NCBI GenBank assembly: GCA_958296005.1
Contig: CATQHQ010000002.1
Span: 862,501-926,500 of the forward strand
Direction: 5' to 3'
DNA: 64,000 nt
DNA from: Longimicrobiales bacterium
GTDB taxonomy: Bacteria > Gemmatimonadota > Gemmatimonadetes > Longimicrobiales > Gaopeijiaceae
A model generated the notes under the pieces. It had not been told where the DNA came from, did no database searches, and worked only from the letters and a program-made list of their open reading frames with translations. The translations under genes were made by a program, and so were the position numbers. Of this stretch, positions 1 to 9,529 are shown piece by piece. The number at the start of each line of letters is the position of its first letter. Positions within the stretch are counted from its first letter, which is position 1.

Positions 1-575
1 TGGTCCTCGGAGGGTCACGGACCTAGCGCGGAGGCCCGCCGGATATGAGCTCCCTAAAGCGTCGCGACTCGAGATGGGCGCTTCCATGGCTGGATGGGAC
101 GCCGGCGAATTTGGGCGCGCCGCCTGCCGCTGAAGCCGCCGGGCGACTGTCGCTGCGGCCGACCACGGCGGCAACGATCCCAGGCTCCACCATCGACTAG
201 AAGATGGACGACCGGGCGCAGATCGGAGACCAATTCACAAAGCTGTCCGCGACCGCGGTGTCGTGACGGAAGTAGCGCGCACGAATGGCAGTGCCATAGG
301 GAAGGCCTGGATTCCGCTGATCGACCTCTTCGGCGAGCAGGCGGATACCGGCGTGGAGCCCACAGAACACCGCATAGGACTCCTCGGCCGAATCGAGTTC
401 AGATAAGGCGGATTACCACGCCTGCGGGCACGAGGGATTGCCCTGCTCTACCTAGGCCAGGGCTCCTGCCGCCTGAGCCAGAAAGTCTCCGAGCCGAACT
501 TCCGCCCGGGGCGTCGGCGTGCCAGCTTTAGCCTCCCCTCTTTCTCCAAACCGCCAGCCTCCGAGCGGCTGCCCC
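1..575. other. leading region without a convincing intact gene
   Basis: Apart from the possible remnant at 204-406, I see no reading frame here with the strong GC third-position bias of the neighbouring genes. No tRNA or repeat fold was seen, and no clear promoter. The last 60 bases before the threonine synthase start contain no recognisable Shine-Dalgarno sequence. Confidence 0.5.
204..406 (+). pseudogene. possible frameshifted small-gene remnant
   Basis: An ATG at 204 opens a 20-codon frame (MDDRAQIGDQFTKLSATAVS) that stops at 264-266. Its stop overlaps a GTG at 263 that opens a second frame of 47 residues running to a TAA at 404-406. That second frame reads like protein, with sequence such as AIGKAWIPLIDLFGEQ. 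Joined across the overlap, the two would make one protein of about 66 residues, which suggests a frameshifted relic. The alternative is two tiny coupled genes. Codons such as ATA, AGT, AAT and GTA are used here and are rare in the surrounding genes, so the piece looks decayed or foreign. I do not recognise the family. Confidence 0.3.
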
Positions 576-1798
<1,223 letters not shown>

Positions 1799-1802
<4 letters not shown>

Positions 1803-2041
1803 CGGGCGAGCTCTTCGCCGGACTGGCGGCGCTCGCGCTGGTCGCGGGGGTGGCGGCACGGCGACGGATACTTCGCCGGACGGGGCGAGCCAGTGCGGGC
1901 CTCTCCGACGACGACGTGCTGCAGATCGAGGAGGACGGCGTGCTGGTCCGAGAGGACGAGTCGTTGGACATGGACGAGATCCGCGAGGCAGAAGAGCAGT
2001 TCTGGGCTTCGGAGTCGTGGGACGAGGCGCAGGAGCACTGA
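1799..2041 (+). CDS. small membrane-anchored acidic protein
   Basis: An 80-residue protein whose GTG start overlaps the thrC stop as GTGA, so it is probably translated by coupling. Residues 4-20 form one hydrophobic segment followed by an arginine cluster (RRRILRR). This predicts a single membrane span with the remaining, strongly acidic segment (rich in D and E, for example EDESLDMDEIREAEE) on the cytoplasmic side. I recognise no family. Codon use matches the neighbours, which supports a real gene. Its function is unknown; the thrC linkage may be incidental. Confidence 0.6.
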
Positions 2042-2149
2042 CGATGGCGGGACCGCGGACGGCGGCGTTATTGGCGCCCATCCCCAAGCAGCACGACACG
2101 GCTTCTCCGGCCTGACGATGGCGGGACCGCGGACGGCGGCGTTATTGGC
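2038..2149 (+). repeat. 38-bp direct repeat duplicating a gene start
   Basis: An identical 38-base sequence occurs at 2038-2075 and 2112-2149, a period of 74 bases. Each copy holds a TGA stop followed three bases later by ATG and the first ten codons of the following lipoprotein. Only the second copy leads into the full gene. From the first copy the frame runs 23 codons and ends at the TGA in the second copy. The remaining 36 bases of the two 74-base units are unrelated. Confidence 0.9.
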
Positions 2150-3056
2150 CGCGGCGTTGGGCGCGTCCCTCGCGGGCTGCGCGAACGAACCGGAGTGGGC
2201 GTCCGTCGGCGTCCCGCCGTTGCCTGCGGCGGCGGAGACCTTCCTGGCGCCCGACACCGTACGCGGAGAGAGTCTTCGCGAAGGCGTCCACTACCGCTAC
2301 CGCTGGTCGCCGAAGGGGCCCTGGGCCGTGCATCTAGTCTCCGCCGACCTGACCCGGTGCGACTTGCAGCTGCGCGTCGTACCGGCCGTGGAAGAGGACG
2401 GATCGGATCGGCGACGGATGACCGTGACCGAGATGCGTCCCAGCGGCTCGGTTGTGCCCGTGGCCGGCGTCAACGGCGACTTCTTCATGGAAGGGGGCCT
2501 GCCGATCGGTCCCGAGGTCACGGCCGGCACCCGGCGGGCCTCGAGCCGCCCTGCGTTCGTCTGGACGGCCCGGCGAACGCTCTGGATCGGTCCTGGGGAG
2601 AGGAACGGCCGCGTCATGGTGTTCGGCGCCGACACCGTAGGCGGCCCCGACCACGAGGGCGGGGGCGGAGAGGTGCAGGTCGTTGGCGGCTACCCGGAGC
2701 TGCTCGACGGGGGTCTGCGCGTCGGCGACTTGGCCACCGGCGCGCGTCCGGCGTTCGCCGCCGCCCGCCACCCCCGAACCGCCGTGGGCTACGACAACGA
2801 GACGGCGCTCCTCTGGCTGGCGGTCGTGGACGGGCGTCAGGAGCCCTACTCGGACGGGATGACTCTCCCTGAGCTCGCGGACCTGTTCGTGTCCCTCGGG
2901 GTGGACGAGGCGCTGAACCTGGACGGCGGCGGCTCCTCCGCCATGTCCCTCGGCACGCGACTGGCCAACCGCCCGTCCGACATGGGAGGAGAGCGCCGAG
3001 TGGGCAACAGCCTCTGGCTCGTCGAGGACGCCGGCGGATGCGCCGCGGGCAGCTAG
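2118..3056 (+). CDS. phosphodiester glycosidase family lipoprotein (NAGPA domain)
   Basis: A 312-residue exported protein. It begins with a short lipoprotein signal ending in the lipobox LAGC at about residue 20, so it should be anchored in the envelope. The body carries the hallmarks of the NAGPA/phosphodiester glycosidase fold: VNGDFF near residue 117 and LDGGGSSAM near residue 268. Family members cleave phosphodiester-linked sugars; bacterial substrates are mostly unknown. The ATG at 2118 is chosen because it gives the signal peptide. An identical start sequence lies 74 bases upstream within a direct repeat but leads to a premature stop. It converges on the TonB receptor. Confidence 0.85.
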   Translation: MAGPRTAALLAAALGASLAGCANEPEWASVGVPPLPAAAETFLAPDTVRGESLREGVHYRYRWSPKGPWAVHLVSADLTRCDLQLRVVPAVEEDGSDRRRMTVTEMRPSGSVVPVAGVNGDFFMEGGLPIGPEVTAGTRRASSRPAFVWTARRTLWIGPGERNGRVMVFGADTVGGPDHEGGGGEVQVVGGYPELLDGGLRVGDLATGARPAFAAARHPRTAVGYDNETALLWLAVVDGRQEPYSDGMTLPELADLFVSLGVDEALNLDGGGSSAMSLGTRLANRPSDMGGERRVGNSLWLVEDAGGCAAGS

Positions 3057-3077
3057 AAAGCGGCCATCGCCTGTGTC

Positions 3078-5246
3078 TCAGCCGTCTCCCCGGTCCCAGG
3101 CAAGCGACAGTCCTACGTAGCCGCCGCGATCGGGTCCCGGCTCGAAGTAGCGGCTGCCGAAGGCGTTCACCACTACCGACGAGGCGTAGCGTGCATTGGC
3201 GGCGTTGGTGACGCCGGCGAACGGCGAGAGCCGTAGGCCGCCGGCCCGCAACCCCGAAGCGCCGAACCGGAGGTCGAGCAAGGCGTAGCGGTCGGCGCTG
3301 GCGTCGTTGGCGTCGTTGACGGGAACGCTGCCTCGCACCTCTACCCGGAGCTCCCCGAACCATCGTCCGCCGCCGGCCCGAACGGCGCCTTCGACCAAAT
3401 GGGGCGCCACGCCGGGGACCCGGTTGTCGTCGAACCGCTCTCCGTCCACCTCGAAGTCGTCGAAGCGGGCGTCGGTGTAGCCATAGGCGACGCGAGCCGT
3501 CAGGTGTTGCGACAGTGCGACTCGGGCGGACGCCTCGAAGCCCCGCACCGTGGACTTGCCGGCGTTGCGGTAGAACCTCCGTCCCGGTGCCGACGGCACC
3601 TCGAAGGGCACGAGCTGGTTGGAGATCCGCGACGAGAACACGGCCAAGTCGTACGCGGCCCGGCCCATCTCGCCCCGAAGGCCGCCTTCCGCGGTCCATC
3701 CTCGCTGGGGGTCCAGACTCGGGTTGAGGCCGCCGGCCCGGTCGGGCTGGTTGGCGAGCTCCGTCGTGGTGGGCGTCTCGAACGAGCGCGCGACCGACGC
3801 GAAGAGACCGTGGTCCCCTAGGGCCAGGTGGAAGCCCAAGGACGGGCTGAGGGCGCTCATCGCTCGGTCGCCGGAGTCGTCCGGGTTGTCGGGGCCTACG
3901 AACCGGTCGTCGGCGCTGAAGCCGAAGCGGTCGAAGCGCAACGCGCCGACCACGTCCAGGCGACGTGTGGCGGGAAGCCGGAACTGCCCGAAGACGGCTA
4001 CGGCGCGGACGCGTTCCTGCTGGTTCAGCACGACGGCGCCCCGCTCGCCGCCTTGGTTGGCGAAGTTCCGCCGGTCGTCGCTCTGGAGCTCGCCTTCGGC
4101 CCCGAAGTCGAGGCGCGCCGCTCCGGGGCCCCGGTCCCACTCCTTGGCGAGGGCCAGGCGGACGCCGCCGCCGTTGCGCGTCAGATCCACCACGCGGGTG
4201 GGGATCGGGTTGTCGAGGGTCCGACGCACTCCGTAGGCGGAAACGTCGCCCTGCAAGCTGCCCACCGGTCCCCGCCACGCGACCCCGACCTGCCCCTGCC
4301 GCACATCCTTTCGGGTCCGCCGGGCCACGTTGAAGCCCCACGCCTGGTTGCTCCCCTCGTCGAAGAGACTCGACGGCAGGGACCCGGGGTTGAGAGCGCT
4401 CAAATCCAGTCCGATCACCCGTGCAGAGAGGACGCCGCCGCCTGCCTCCCGGTCGAAGCCGGCGTTCACGGTGGCGCGGGTCGCGCCGCTGTAGGGGTCC
4501 TCTCCCGAATCGGAGACGTTGTTCCTGAAGCCGTCGAAGCGGCTGCGGGCGCCGCTGGCCCGGTACTTCAGCTGGCCCGCCGTCCCCGACACCGTCGCTT
4601 GCAGGCGCAAGAGGCCGTCGGAGCCCGCCACCGACACGGCTTGCCAGCGCGCGGGGCCGATGAACGGCTCGGTGCTGGTGAAGAGTAGCACGCCGCCTGC
4701 ACCGTTGCCGTAGAGGGCGGCGGCCGGCCCCCGGAGGGCCTCCACCCGTCCCAGGGAGCCCACGTCCAGGTGATCCAGCGTCGTTTGGCCGTCGGGAAGG
4801 GTCGCAGGAACGCCGTCCACCAGCACCTTGATCCCTCGGACTCCGAACTGGGCGCGCGCCCCGAAGCCTCGAATGGAGATACGCTCGCCCACCGCCGGGT
4901 TGTAGCGGTTCTGGACCCGCACGCCGGGCAAGCCGTGAAGGGACTCTTCGATGAAGACGCCGGCGGTGCCGTCGGAGAGATCGGAGCCCGCGAGCACCGA
5001 AGCCGAGAAGGGGAGGCGATCCAGGCGGGCGGGGGAGCGCAGCACCGAGACGACCAGCGGTGCCAGGGAGACCGTGTCCCTCGAGGTCGTGTCCTGGGCC
5101 GCTCGGAGCGACCACGACGCCGGGAGCGCCCCGACGGCGGCGTCCGCCTCCAGGGCGGCGTTGCCGGTCGCCGGCAGGAGGGCGCCGGTCAAGAGGAGCA
5201 AGGGTCTGATCACGGGACGCGACTCAGCCGAGGAAAGCGAGGCCAA
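3078..5246 (-). CDS. TonB-dependent outer-membrane receptor
   Basis: A 722-residue protein with an N-terminal signal peptide (hydrophobic stretch near residues 12-30). A plug domain follows (ESLHGLPGVRVQNRY, ISIRGFGARAQFGVRG, VLVDGVPATLPDGQT, VEALRGPAAALYGNGAGGV) and then a long aromatic-rich beta barrel to the C terminus. This is the family of energy-dependent importers for iron chelates, cobalamin or other bulky ligands. The ligand cannot be read from the sequence. The last aromatic residue lies a few residues before the end (LAWDRGDG) rather than being terminal. Its upstream neighbour on the same strand is a carboxypeptidase-regulatory-like protein 46 bases away, so the two may be co-transcribed. 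Confidence 0.92.
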   Translation of the reverse strand: MASLSSAESRPVIRPLLLLTGALLPATGNAALEADAAVGALPASWSLRAAQDTTSRDTVSLAPLVVSVLRSPARLDRLPFSASVLAGSDLSDGTAGVFIEESLHGLPGVRVQNRYNPAVGERISIRGFGARAQFGVRGIKVLVDGVPATLPDGQTTLDHLDVGSLGRVEALRGPAAALYGNGAGGVLLFTSTEPFIGPARWQAVSVAGSDGLLRLQATVSGTAGQLKYRASGARSRFDGFRNNVSDSGEDPYSGATRATVNAGFDREAGGGVLSARVIGLDLSALNPGSLPSSLFDEGSNQAWGFNVARRTRKDVRQGQVGVAWRGPVGSLQGDVSAYGVRRTLDNPIPTRVVDLTRNGGGVRLALAKEWDRGPGAARLDFGAEGELQSDDRRNFANQGGERGAVVLNQQERVRAVAVFGQFRLPATRRLDVVGALRFDRFGFSADDRFVGPDNPDDSGDRAMSALSPSLGFHLALGDHGLFASVARSFETPTTTELANQPDRAGGLNPSLDPQRGWTAEGGLRGEMGRAAYDLAVFSSRISNQLVPFEVPSAPGRRFYRNAGKSTVRGFEASARVALSQHLTARVAYGYTDARFDDFEVDGERFDDNRVPGVAPHLVEGAVRAGGGRWFGELRVEVRGSVPVNDANDASADRYALLDLRFGASGLRAGGLRLSPFAGVTNAANARYASSVVVNAFGSRYFEPGPDRGGYVGLSLAWDRGDG

Positions 5247-5292
5247 AGGAGAGCGGAAGGTCCAGCAAATGCAGGAAAGCTACCGGCTCCCG

Positions 5293-7236
5293 CTACCGGG
5301 ACTCAACCTGCAAGTCGAGTATCGCGAAGAGGCTCGCAGCGGAGATCATGACGGTGTTCTCCGTTCTGGCGATCAGCTCGGAAGGGGAGTAGGCCGCGTC
5401 GAGCCCGGCGGGACCAAGCTCGTCGGTGCCTTCGACAACCGCGACCTCCAACGTCGTGTCCACGGGCACCCAGCAGGCCAGGTAACGGCCGGAGGCGTCG
5501 GTGGTCGCGATCACGGCAGTGCGCTCTTCCTGCATCCGCACATCCCTGGTCACGGCCTCGGGGTCCGCCTGCAGGCCGTAAGCCCGAGACAGCACCCGCA
5601 CCCGTGCGCCGGGGACCGGGACGCCGACCTGATCGGTGACCTGTCCCACGAGGATGCCCAACGACTGCTCCACGCCGCCCGACACCGACGTTCGGTCTCC
5701 CGCGGGCTCGACGTCGCGGCAGACCCGCGAGAGGGCGCGGCCCGTCAGCGGCGCCGAGAAGTTGACCTGGGCCGGGGTCTTGGCACCCTGCACGACGTCG
5801 ACCAGAAAGGGCTCGGCTTGGTAGGAAAGCCGCTCGAGGTACGGATGCGTGAAGTTGACCGAGTATGTGCCGGGACGTAACCCCGTCATCTCGAACCGGC
5901 CCTCCCAGTCGGTCTCCACCTCCTTTCCCAACGCCTCGACGAAGACACGCGCCCCAGGCAAGCCTTCCTGCAAGCTGTCGAACACGATCCCGGCGATCCG
6001 GCCCCCATCTTCGGCCTCCAGGACGACGCCGTCGTTGCCGTGGACCCGCAGCACCTCGCCGCCGTGCACGGCCACGCCCCGCAGCTCCGTCGTCAGCTGG
6101 TTCGTAAGAGGGTTGGTCGCAGTTCCCCCTTGGGGCATTCGGATGTGCCACGAGCGCACGATCCACGTGCCGTTGGGCAAGGCCTCGAACTCGACCCGGC
6201 CCCCGGGGGAGCTCCGCATGAGAACGTCGGGCAGGTTCAGGTTCCGGTACTGGAACTCCAGCCACTGAAGCTCGGCGGATTCCGGGTCTAGCCAAAGCGT
6301 GCCGCCGATCTCGGGGACGTGCCGCCGCGGAACCGGCTCGAAGGCGAGGCCGATCAGCCCGGGCGCGTCGTCGTGGTCCTGCTTGAGCCGGAAGCAGTGG
6401 GTGTCGAGGAACGCGTCCGACAGCAGCACGCCGGCGTCGGGCGCCCAGTATATGGACTCGCTAGGCGAAAGGCGGGCGAACCCCTCGGCGACGAGGGAGT
6501 CGGCGGGGCGCGAGACGAACGGGGCCTTGCGAAAACCCTGCTGGTAGGCCCGGTCTTCCGACAGCACTTGCCGTCCGTCCCGGTCCAGACGCCGCGTCAC
6601 GCCCGTCATTTCGTACTCGTACATCCCCCGGTCCTGGGTCCACGCGGCCGCGGCCAGCGCCTTTCGGGCCTCGTCCCACACTCGGGTCACCGCCAGTCCT
6701 TCGTCGGGCCGGACTCGGCATCGGCGGTCCCCCTCGGCCTGGACCCCCTGCAGCGAGATCGCCTCCACGCCGGCTTCCAGGCGGATCACCAGGGTGTCTC
6801 CGGCGGCGAGACGGAAGGGGTCGGAGCGGGTGGTGGCGTAGCCGATCCGCTCTGCTCGCAGCCAGTACTCGCCGGGGGCGGGCGCGACGATCTCGAAGAG
6901 TCCGCTGTCGCGTGTGAGGCTCCGCCCGGCCTCCACGTCTCCCGACCCGACCAGCGCGACCATCGCGCCGCCCACCGGCCGGACGTCGCCCGTCTCCACG
7001 AGCCGCCCGCGAACGACCTGGGCTTCGGCGAGCGGCGAAACGACGGTCGCGCCGGCGAGAAGCGGGAACCAAGCCCGAAGCGCGGTGCCCAGCCCGGCCT
7101 GCAACGTCGCCCGTCGCGCTGCTCGTCGTGCCGCCGCCCGTCGCTTCCGTTCCACTGGACGCCTCCGAAGTGCTTGCACCATGTTCATGAAGATACGCCG
7201 GTTCCGTGACCGACGATTCGTTTTCCTGCTCACCAT
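5293..7236 (-). CDS. carboxypeptidase-regulatory-like domain protein, exported
   Basis: About 647 residues from the ATG at 7236; later ATGs at 7188 and 7182 are possible starts. The N terminus is extremely arginine-rich, then a hydrophobic segment ends in an alanine-rich cleavage region (PLAEAQ). At least three carboxypeptidase-regulatory-like beta-sandwich units are visible: one directly after the signal (VVRGRLVETGDVRPVGGAM), one near residue 440 (GIVFDSLQEGLPGARVFVE) and one near the C terminus (GQVTDQVGVPVPGARV). A middle region contains aromatic-rich strands. No catalytic motif is seen. Such proteins often sit beside TonB receptors, as here, and may be surface or periplasmic binding proteins; that role is inference. 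It is divergent from the M24 peptidase. Confidence 0.75.
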   Translation of the reverse strand: MVSRKTNRRSRNRRIFMNMVQALRRRPVERKRRAAARRAARRATLQAGLGTALRAWFPLLAGATVVSPLAEAQVVRGRLVETGDVRPVGGAMVALVGSGDVEAGRSLTRDSGLFEIVAPAPGEYWLRAERIGYATTRSDPFRLAAGDTLVIRLEAGVEAISLQGVQAEGDRRCRVRPDEGLAVTRVWDEARKALAAAAWTQDRGMYEYEMTGVTRRLDRDGRQVLSEDRAYQQGFRKAPFVSRPADSLVAEGFARLSPSESIYWAPDAGVLLSDAFLDTHCFRLKQDHDDAPGLIGLAFEPVPRRHVPEIGGTLWLDPESAELQWLEFQYRNLNLPDVLMRSSPGGRVEFEALPNGTWIVRSWHIRMPQGGTATNPLTNQLTTELRGVAVHGGEVLRVHGNDGVVLEAEDGGRIAGIVFDSLQEGLPGARVFVEALGKEVETDWEGRFEMTGLRPGTYSVNFTHPYLERLSYQAEPFLVDVVQGAKTPAQVNFSAPLTGRALSRVCRDVEPAGDRTSVSGGVEQSLGILVGQVTDQVGVPVPGARVRVLSRAYGLQADPEAVTRDVRMQEERTAVIATTDASGRYLACWVPVDTTLEVAVVEGTDELGPAGLDAAYSPSELIARTENTVMISAASLFAILDLQVESR

Positions 7237-7286
7237 AGTGCATCCGGGGCGCCCGGTTCCACCAGCGGCAAGGGAGTCAAGAGGAG

Positions 7287-8651
7287 ATGGCGAGTCCAAC
7301 GGTTCGGCCTCGCTTCGCTCCGCTGCCGTTCGCGAAGCGGCGGGAATCCGTGCTCGCGGCGTTGCGTGGCGGGGCTGCAAGCCGGCGGCATGGGCGCGGG
7401 GCGATGGTGTTGCCGGCGTCGCCGTTGCGGTTCAAGAACGCGGACTCGGAGTACCGCTACCGGCCCGACTCGGAACTCTTCTACCTGACGGGACGGACGG
7501 CGCCCGGGTGCGTCGCGGTGCTGCGAGGGTTCGCAGACCGGCAGAGGTTCGTGCTCTTCGTAGAGGGCCGCGACGAGGCCAAGGAGCTGTGGACGGGCCC
7601 GCGCCCGGAACTGGAGACGGTGCGAGAGAGCTGCGGCGCCGACGCGGTGCACGCGCTGGAGGAGTTTCCCGACCGAGCGCCGAAGCTGCTGCGCGGCGCC
7701 GATGTGGTGCACTACCGCTTCGGCGCGTCGGACGCTTGCGACGGCGCCGTGCTGGCGGCGCTCGGGGAAGGCCGGCGTCGGCGGCCGCGGACGGGGACCG
7801 GGCTCTGCGGGGTCCTGGACCCGGGCGGGGTTCTGGACGACCTGCGGTTGCGCAAGGACGAGGCGGAGGCGGCTCGGATGCGGGAGGCGGCGCGGATCAC
7901 GGCGGCCGCTTTTCGCGACGGGCTGGCGGCGGTGCGGCCCGGGGCAGGGGAGTGGGAGGTGGAAGCGGCGGTGGAGGCGGGGTTTCGGCGACGGGGCGCG
8001 GACGGCCCGGCCTTTGCCACGATCGCCGCGGCCGGAACCAACGCGTGCACCCTGCACTACACGGCCAACGCTTCCCGGATCGGACCGGGCGAGATGGTGC
8101 TGGTGGACGCGGGCGCCGAGGTGGAGTGCTACGCCGCCGACGTCTCCCGCGCCGCGCCCGCCTCGGGGCGGATCGAGGGAGCGGCCCGGGACGTCTACGA
8201 CGTGGTCCTGGAGGCGCACCGGGCGGCGATCGCCGCGTGTCGGCCCGGCGCGTCGCTGGCGGACGTGCACGATGCGGCGGTGACCACGGTCGCCGAAGGG
8301 CTCGTCGCGCTGGGCGTGCTGCCCGGGACGCCTGCCGAGGCGGTGGAGACCGGCGCGTACCGGTCGTGGTTCCCCCATCAGACCTCTCACTGGCTGGGGT
8401 TGGACGTCCACGACGCAGGGAGGTACCGGAACGTCGGGACGCCCCGGTCGGTGGCGCTGGAGCCCGGAATGGCGTTCACCGTCGAGCCGGGCCTCTACTT
8501 CCGCGGGGGCAGCTGCCCCCGCGCCCCCGACTTGGAGGGGATCGGAATCCGGATCGAAGACGACGTGCTGATCGACGGGGCAGGCGCGGAGGTGCTCACG
8601 CGCGACCTGCCCGCCGACCCGGACGCGATCGAAGAGATGGTGAGGGGATGA
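7287..8651 (+). CDS. pepP: Xaa-Pro aminopeptidase (M24B)
   Basis: A 454-residue cytoplasmic metallopeptidase that removes N-terminal residues preceding proline. The N-terminal half is the aminopeptidase P lead domain (YRYRPDSELFYLTG). The C-terminal half is the pita-bread fold with the five metal ligands visible: aspartates in LVDAGAE and YAADVSR (about residues 274 and 285), histidine in SHWLGLDVHDAG, and glutamates in FTVEPGLYF and GIRIEDD. The start at 7287 follows GAGGAG directly, with AGGGAG about ten bases upstream. The stop overlaps the next gene as ATGA. In a peptide-degrading genome it would finish proline-containing peptides. Confidence 0.92.
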   Translation: MASPTVRPRFAPLPFAKRRESVLAALRGGAASRRHGRGAMVLPASPLRFKNADSEYRYRPDSELFYLTGRTAPGCVAVLRGFADRQRFVLFVEGRDEAKELWTGPRPELETVRESCGADAVHALEEFPDRAPKLLRGADVVHYRFGASDACDGAVLAALGEGRRRRPRTGTGLCGVLDPGGVLDDLRLRKDEAEAARMREAARITAAAFRDGLAAVRPGAGEWEVEAAVEAGFRRRGADGPAFATIAAAGTNACTLHYTANASRIGPGEMVLVDAGAEVECYAADVSRAAPASGRIEGAARDVYDVVLEAHRAAIAACRPGASLADVHDAAVTTVAEGLVALGVLPGTPAEAVETGAYRSWFPHQTSHWLGLDVHDAGRYRNVGTPRSVALEPGMAFTVEPGLYFRGGSCPRAPDLEGIGIRIEDDVLIDGAGAEVLTRDLPADPDAIEEMVRG

Positions 8652-9529
8652 CGGCGGGTGCCTCGCCGTTCCTCCAGCGCTTGGCTCAACCGGGGCCGAT
8701 GGTCGCCGTCGAGCTTCGGCCGCCGCGGTCCGGCCTGGACTCGAGGGGGGGCATGGACGTGTGGATCGACATGCACCACGCCCTCCAGCGGCTCGTGCGC
8801 CAAGGGACCTTCATCCTCCTGACCGACGGCGCCGTGGGCGACCACGAGGAGGAGAGCCTGGCCCACTTGGCCGCCAACCTGGGCGCGGAACCGGTGCCGG
8901 TGCCCGCCGGCGGCAGCAGCGCCAGCGACGGGTTCGACCATGTGCTGCCGTTCCTGACATGCAAGCACTCGCTGACGTACTGCCGTCTCTTCGCCCGGCG
9001 GGCGGCCGACCTTGGGGTGGCGGCCGTGACGGTGGTGGGCGGCGACCGTTCGAGCGGCGCTCCTCGTTGCGCCCCCCACGGCCAGGACCTCCGGCGCATC
9101 CTCCGGGCGGACCAGCCGGGGCTGGTGCTCGGCGGGTGGGCGAACCCGCACCGGGACCCCGTCGAGCAGGCCCGTTTCGTCGCCGGGGAAGGGTTCGCGG
9201 CGGAGTACGTGCTGACCCAGGTCGTCTCTCATCACTCCCTCGCCCAGGTGGAGCGCTTCCAATCGGAGCTGGCCCGGCGAGGCGTCGCGCTGCCCGTCGT
9301 CTACGGCGTCTTCCTCTATCGGAGCGCCAACTCCCGCACGCTGAAGCAGCTGGAGCGGTTCTTCCCTGTGCCGTCTGCGGAAGTCGCCCGCGAGTTCGAC
9401 GCTGGGGCGAGCTCGGTCGAGATCTGCGCGCGGACGATCCGCGCCCTGCGCAGCGTCGGCGCCGACAAGGTCTACGTCAGCAACCTGGGTCCCCGGGACG
9501 GTCCGGCGTTGCTGGAGCGGCTCGCGTAA
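8648..9529 (+). CDS. divergent methylenetetrahydrofolate reductase-like protein
   Basis: A 293-residue protein starting in an ATGA overlap with pepP. Its layout follows the MTHFR TIM barrel: an opening strand with VELRPPR, where MetF has FEFFPPR; a central HVLPFLTCKHS segment like PHLTC; then VTVVGGD, and VLTQVVSHHSL, where MetF has the ITQFFFD strand. The C-terminal [10 protein letters not shown] resembles the end of MetF. Identity to canonical MetF is clearly low, so the folate reductase activity is inferred. The gene runs head-on into a homocysteine methyltransferase-MTHFR fusion with a 53-bp 3' overlap. That context supports a one-carbon role, but an FAD-linked relative of other function is possible. 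Confidence 0.65.
   Translation: MTAGASPFLQRLAQPGPMVAVELRPPRSGLDSRGGMDVWIDMHHALQRLVRQGTFILLTDGAVGDHEEESLAHLAANLGAEPVPVPAGGSSASDGFDHVLPFLTCKHSLTYCRLFARRAADLGVAAVTVVGGDRSSGAPRCAPHGQDLRRILRADQPGLVLGGWANPHRDPVEQARFVAGEGFAAEYVLTQVVSHHSLAQVERFQSELARRGVALPVVYGVFLYRSANSRTLKQLERFFPVPSAEVAREFDAGASSVEICARTIRALRSVGADKVYVSNLGPRDGPALLERLA

Noticed and set aside
94-531. A 145-codon frame at the left end
   Set aside because: Very rich in Arg, Pro and Ser with no motif or codon bias of real genes here.
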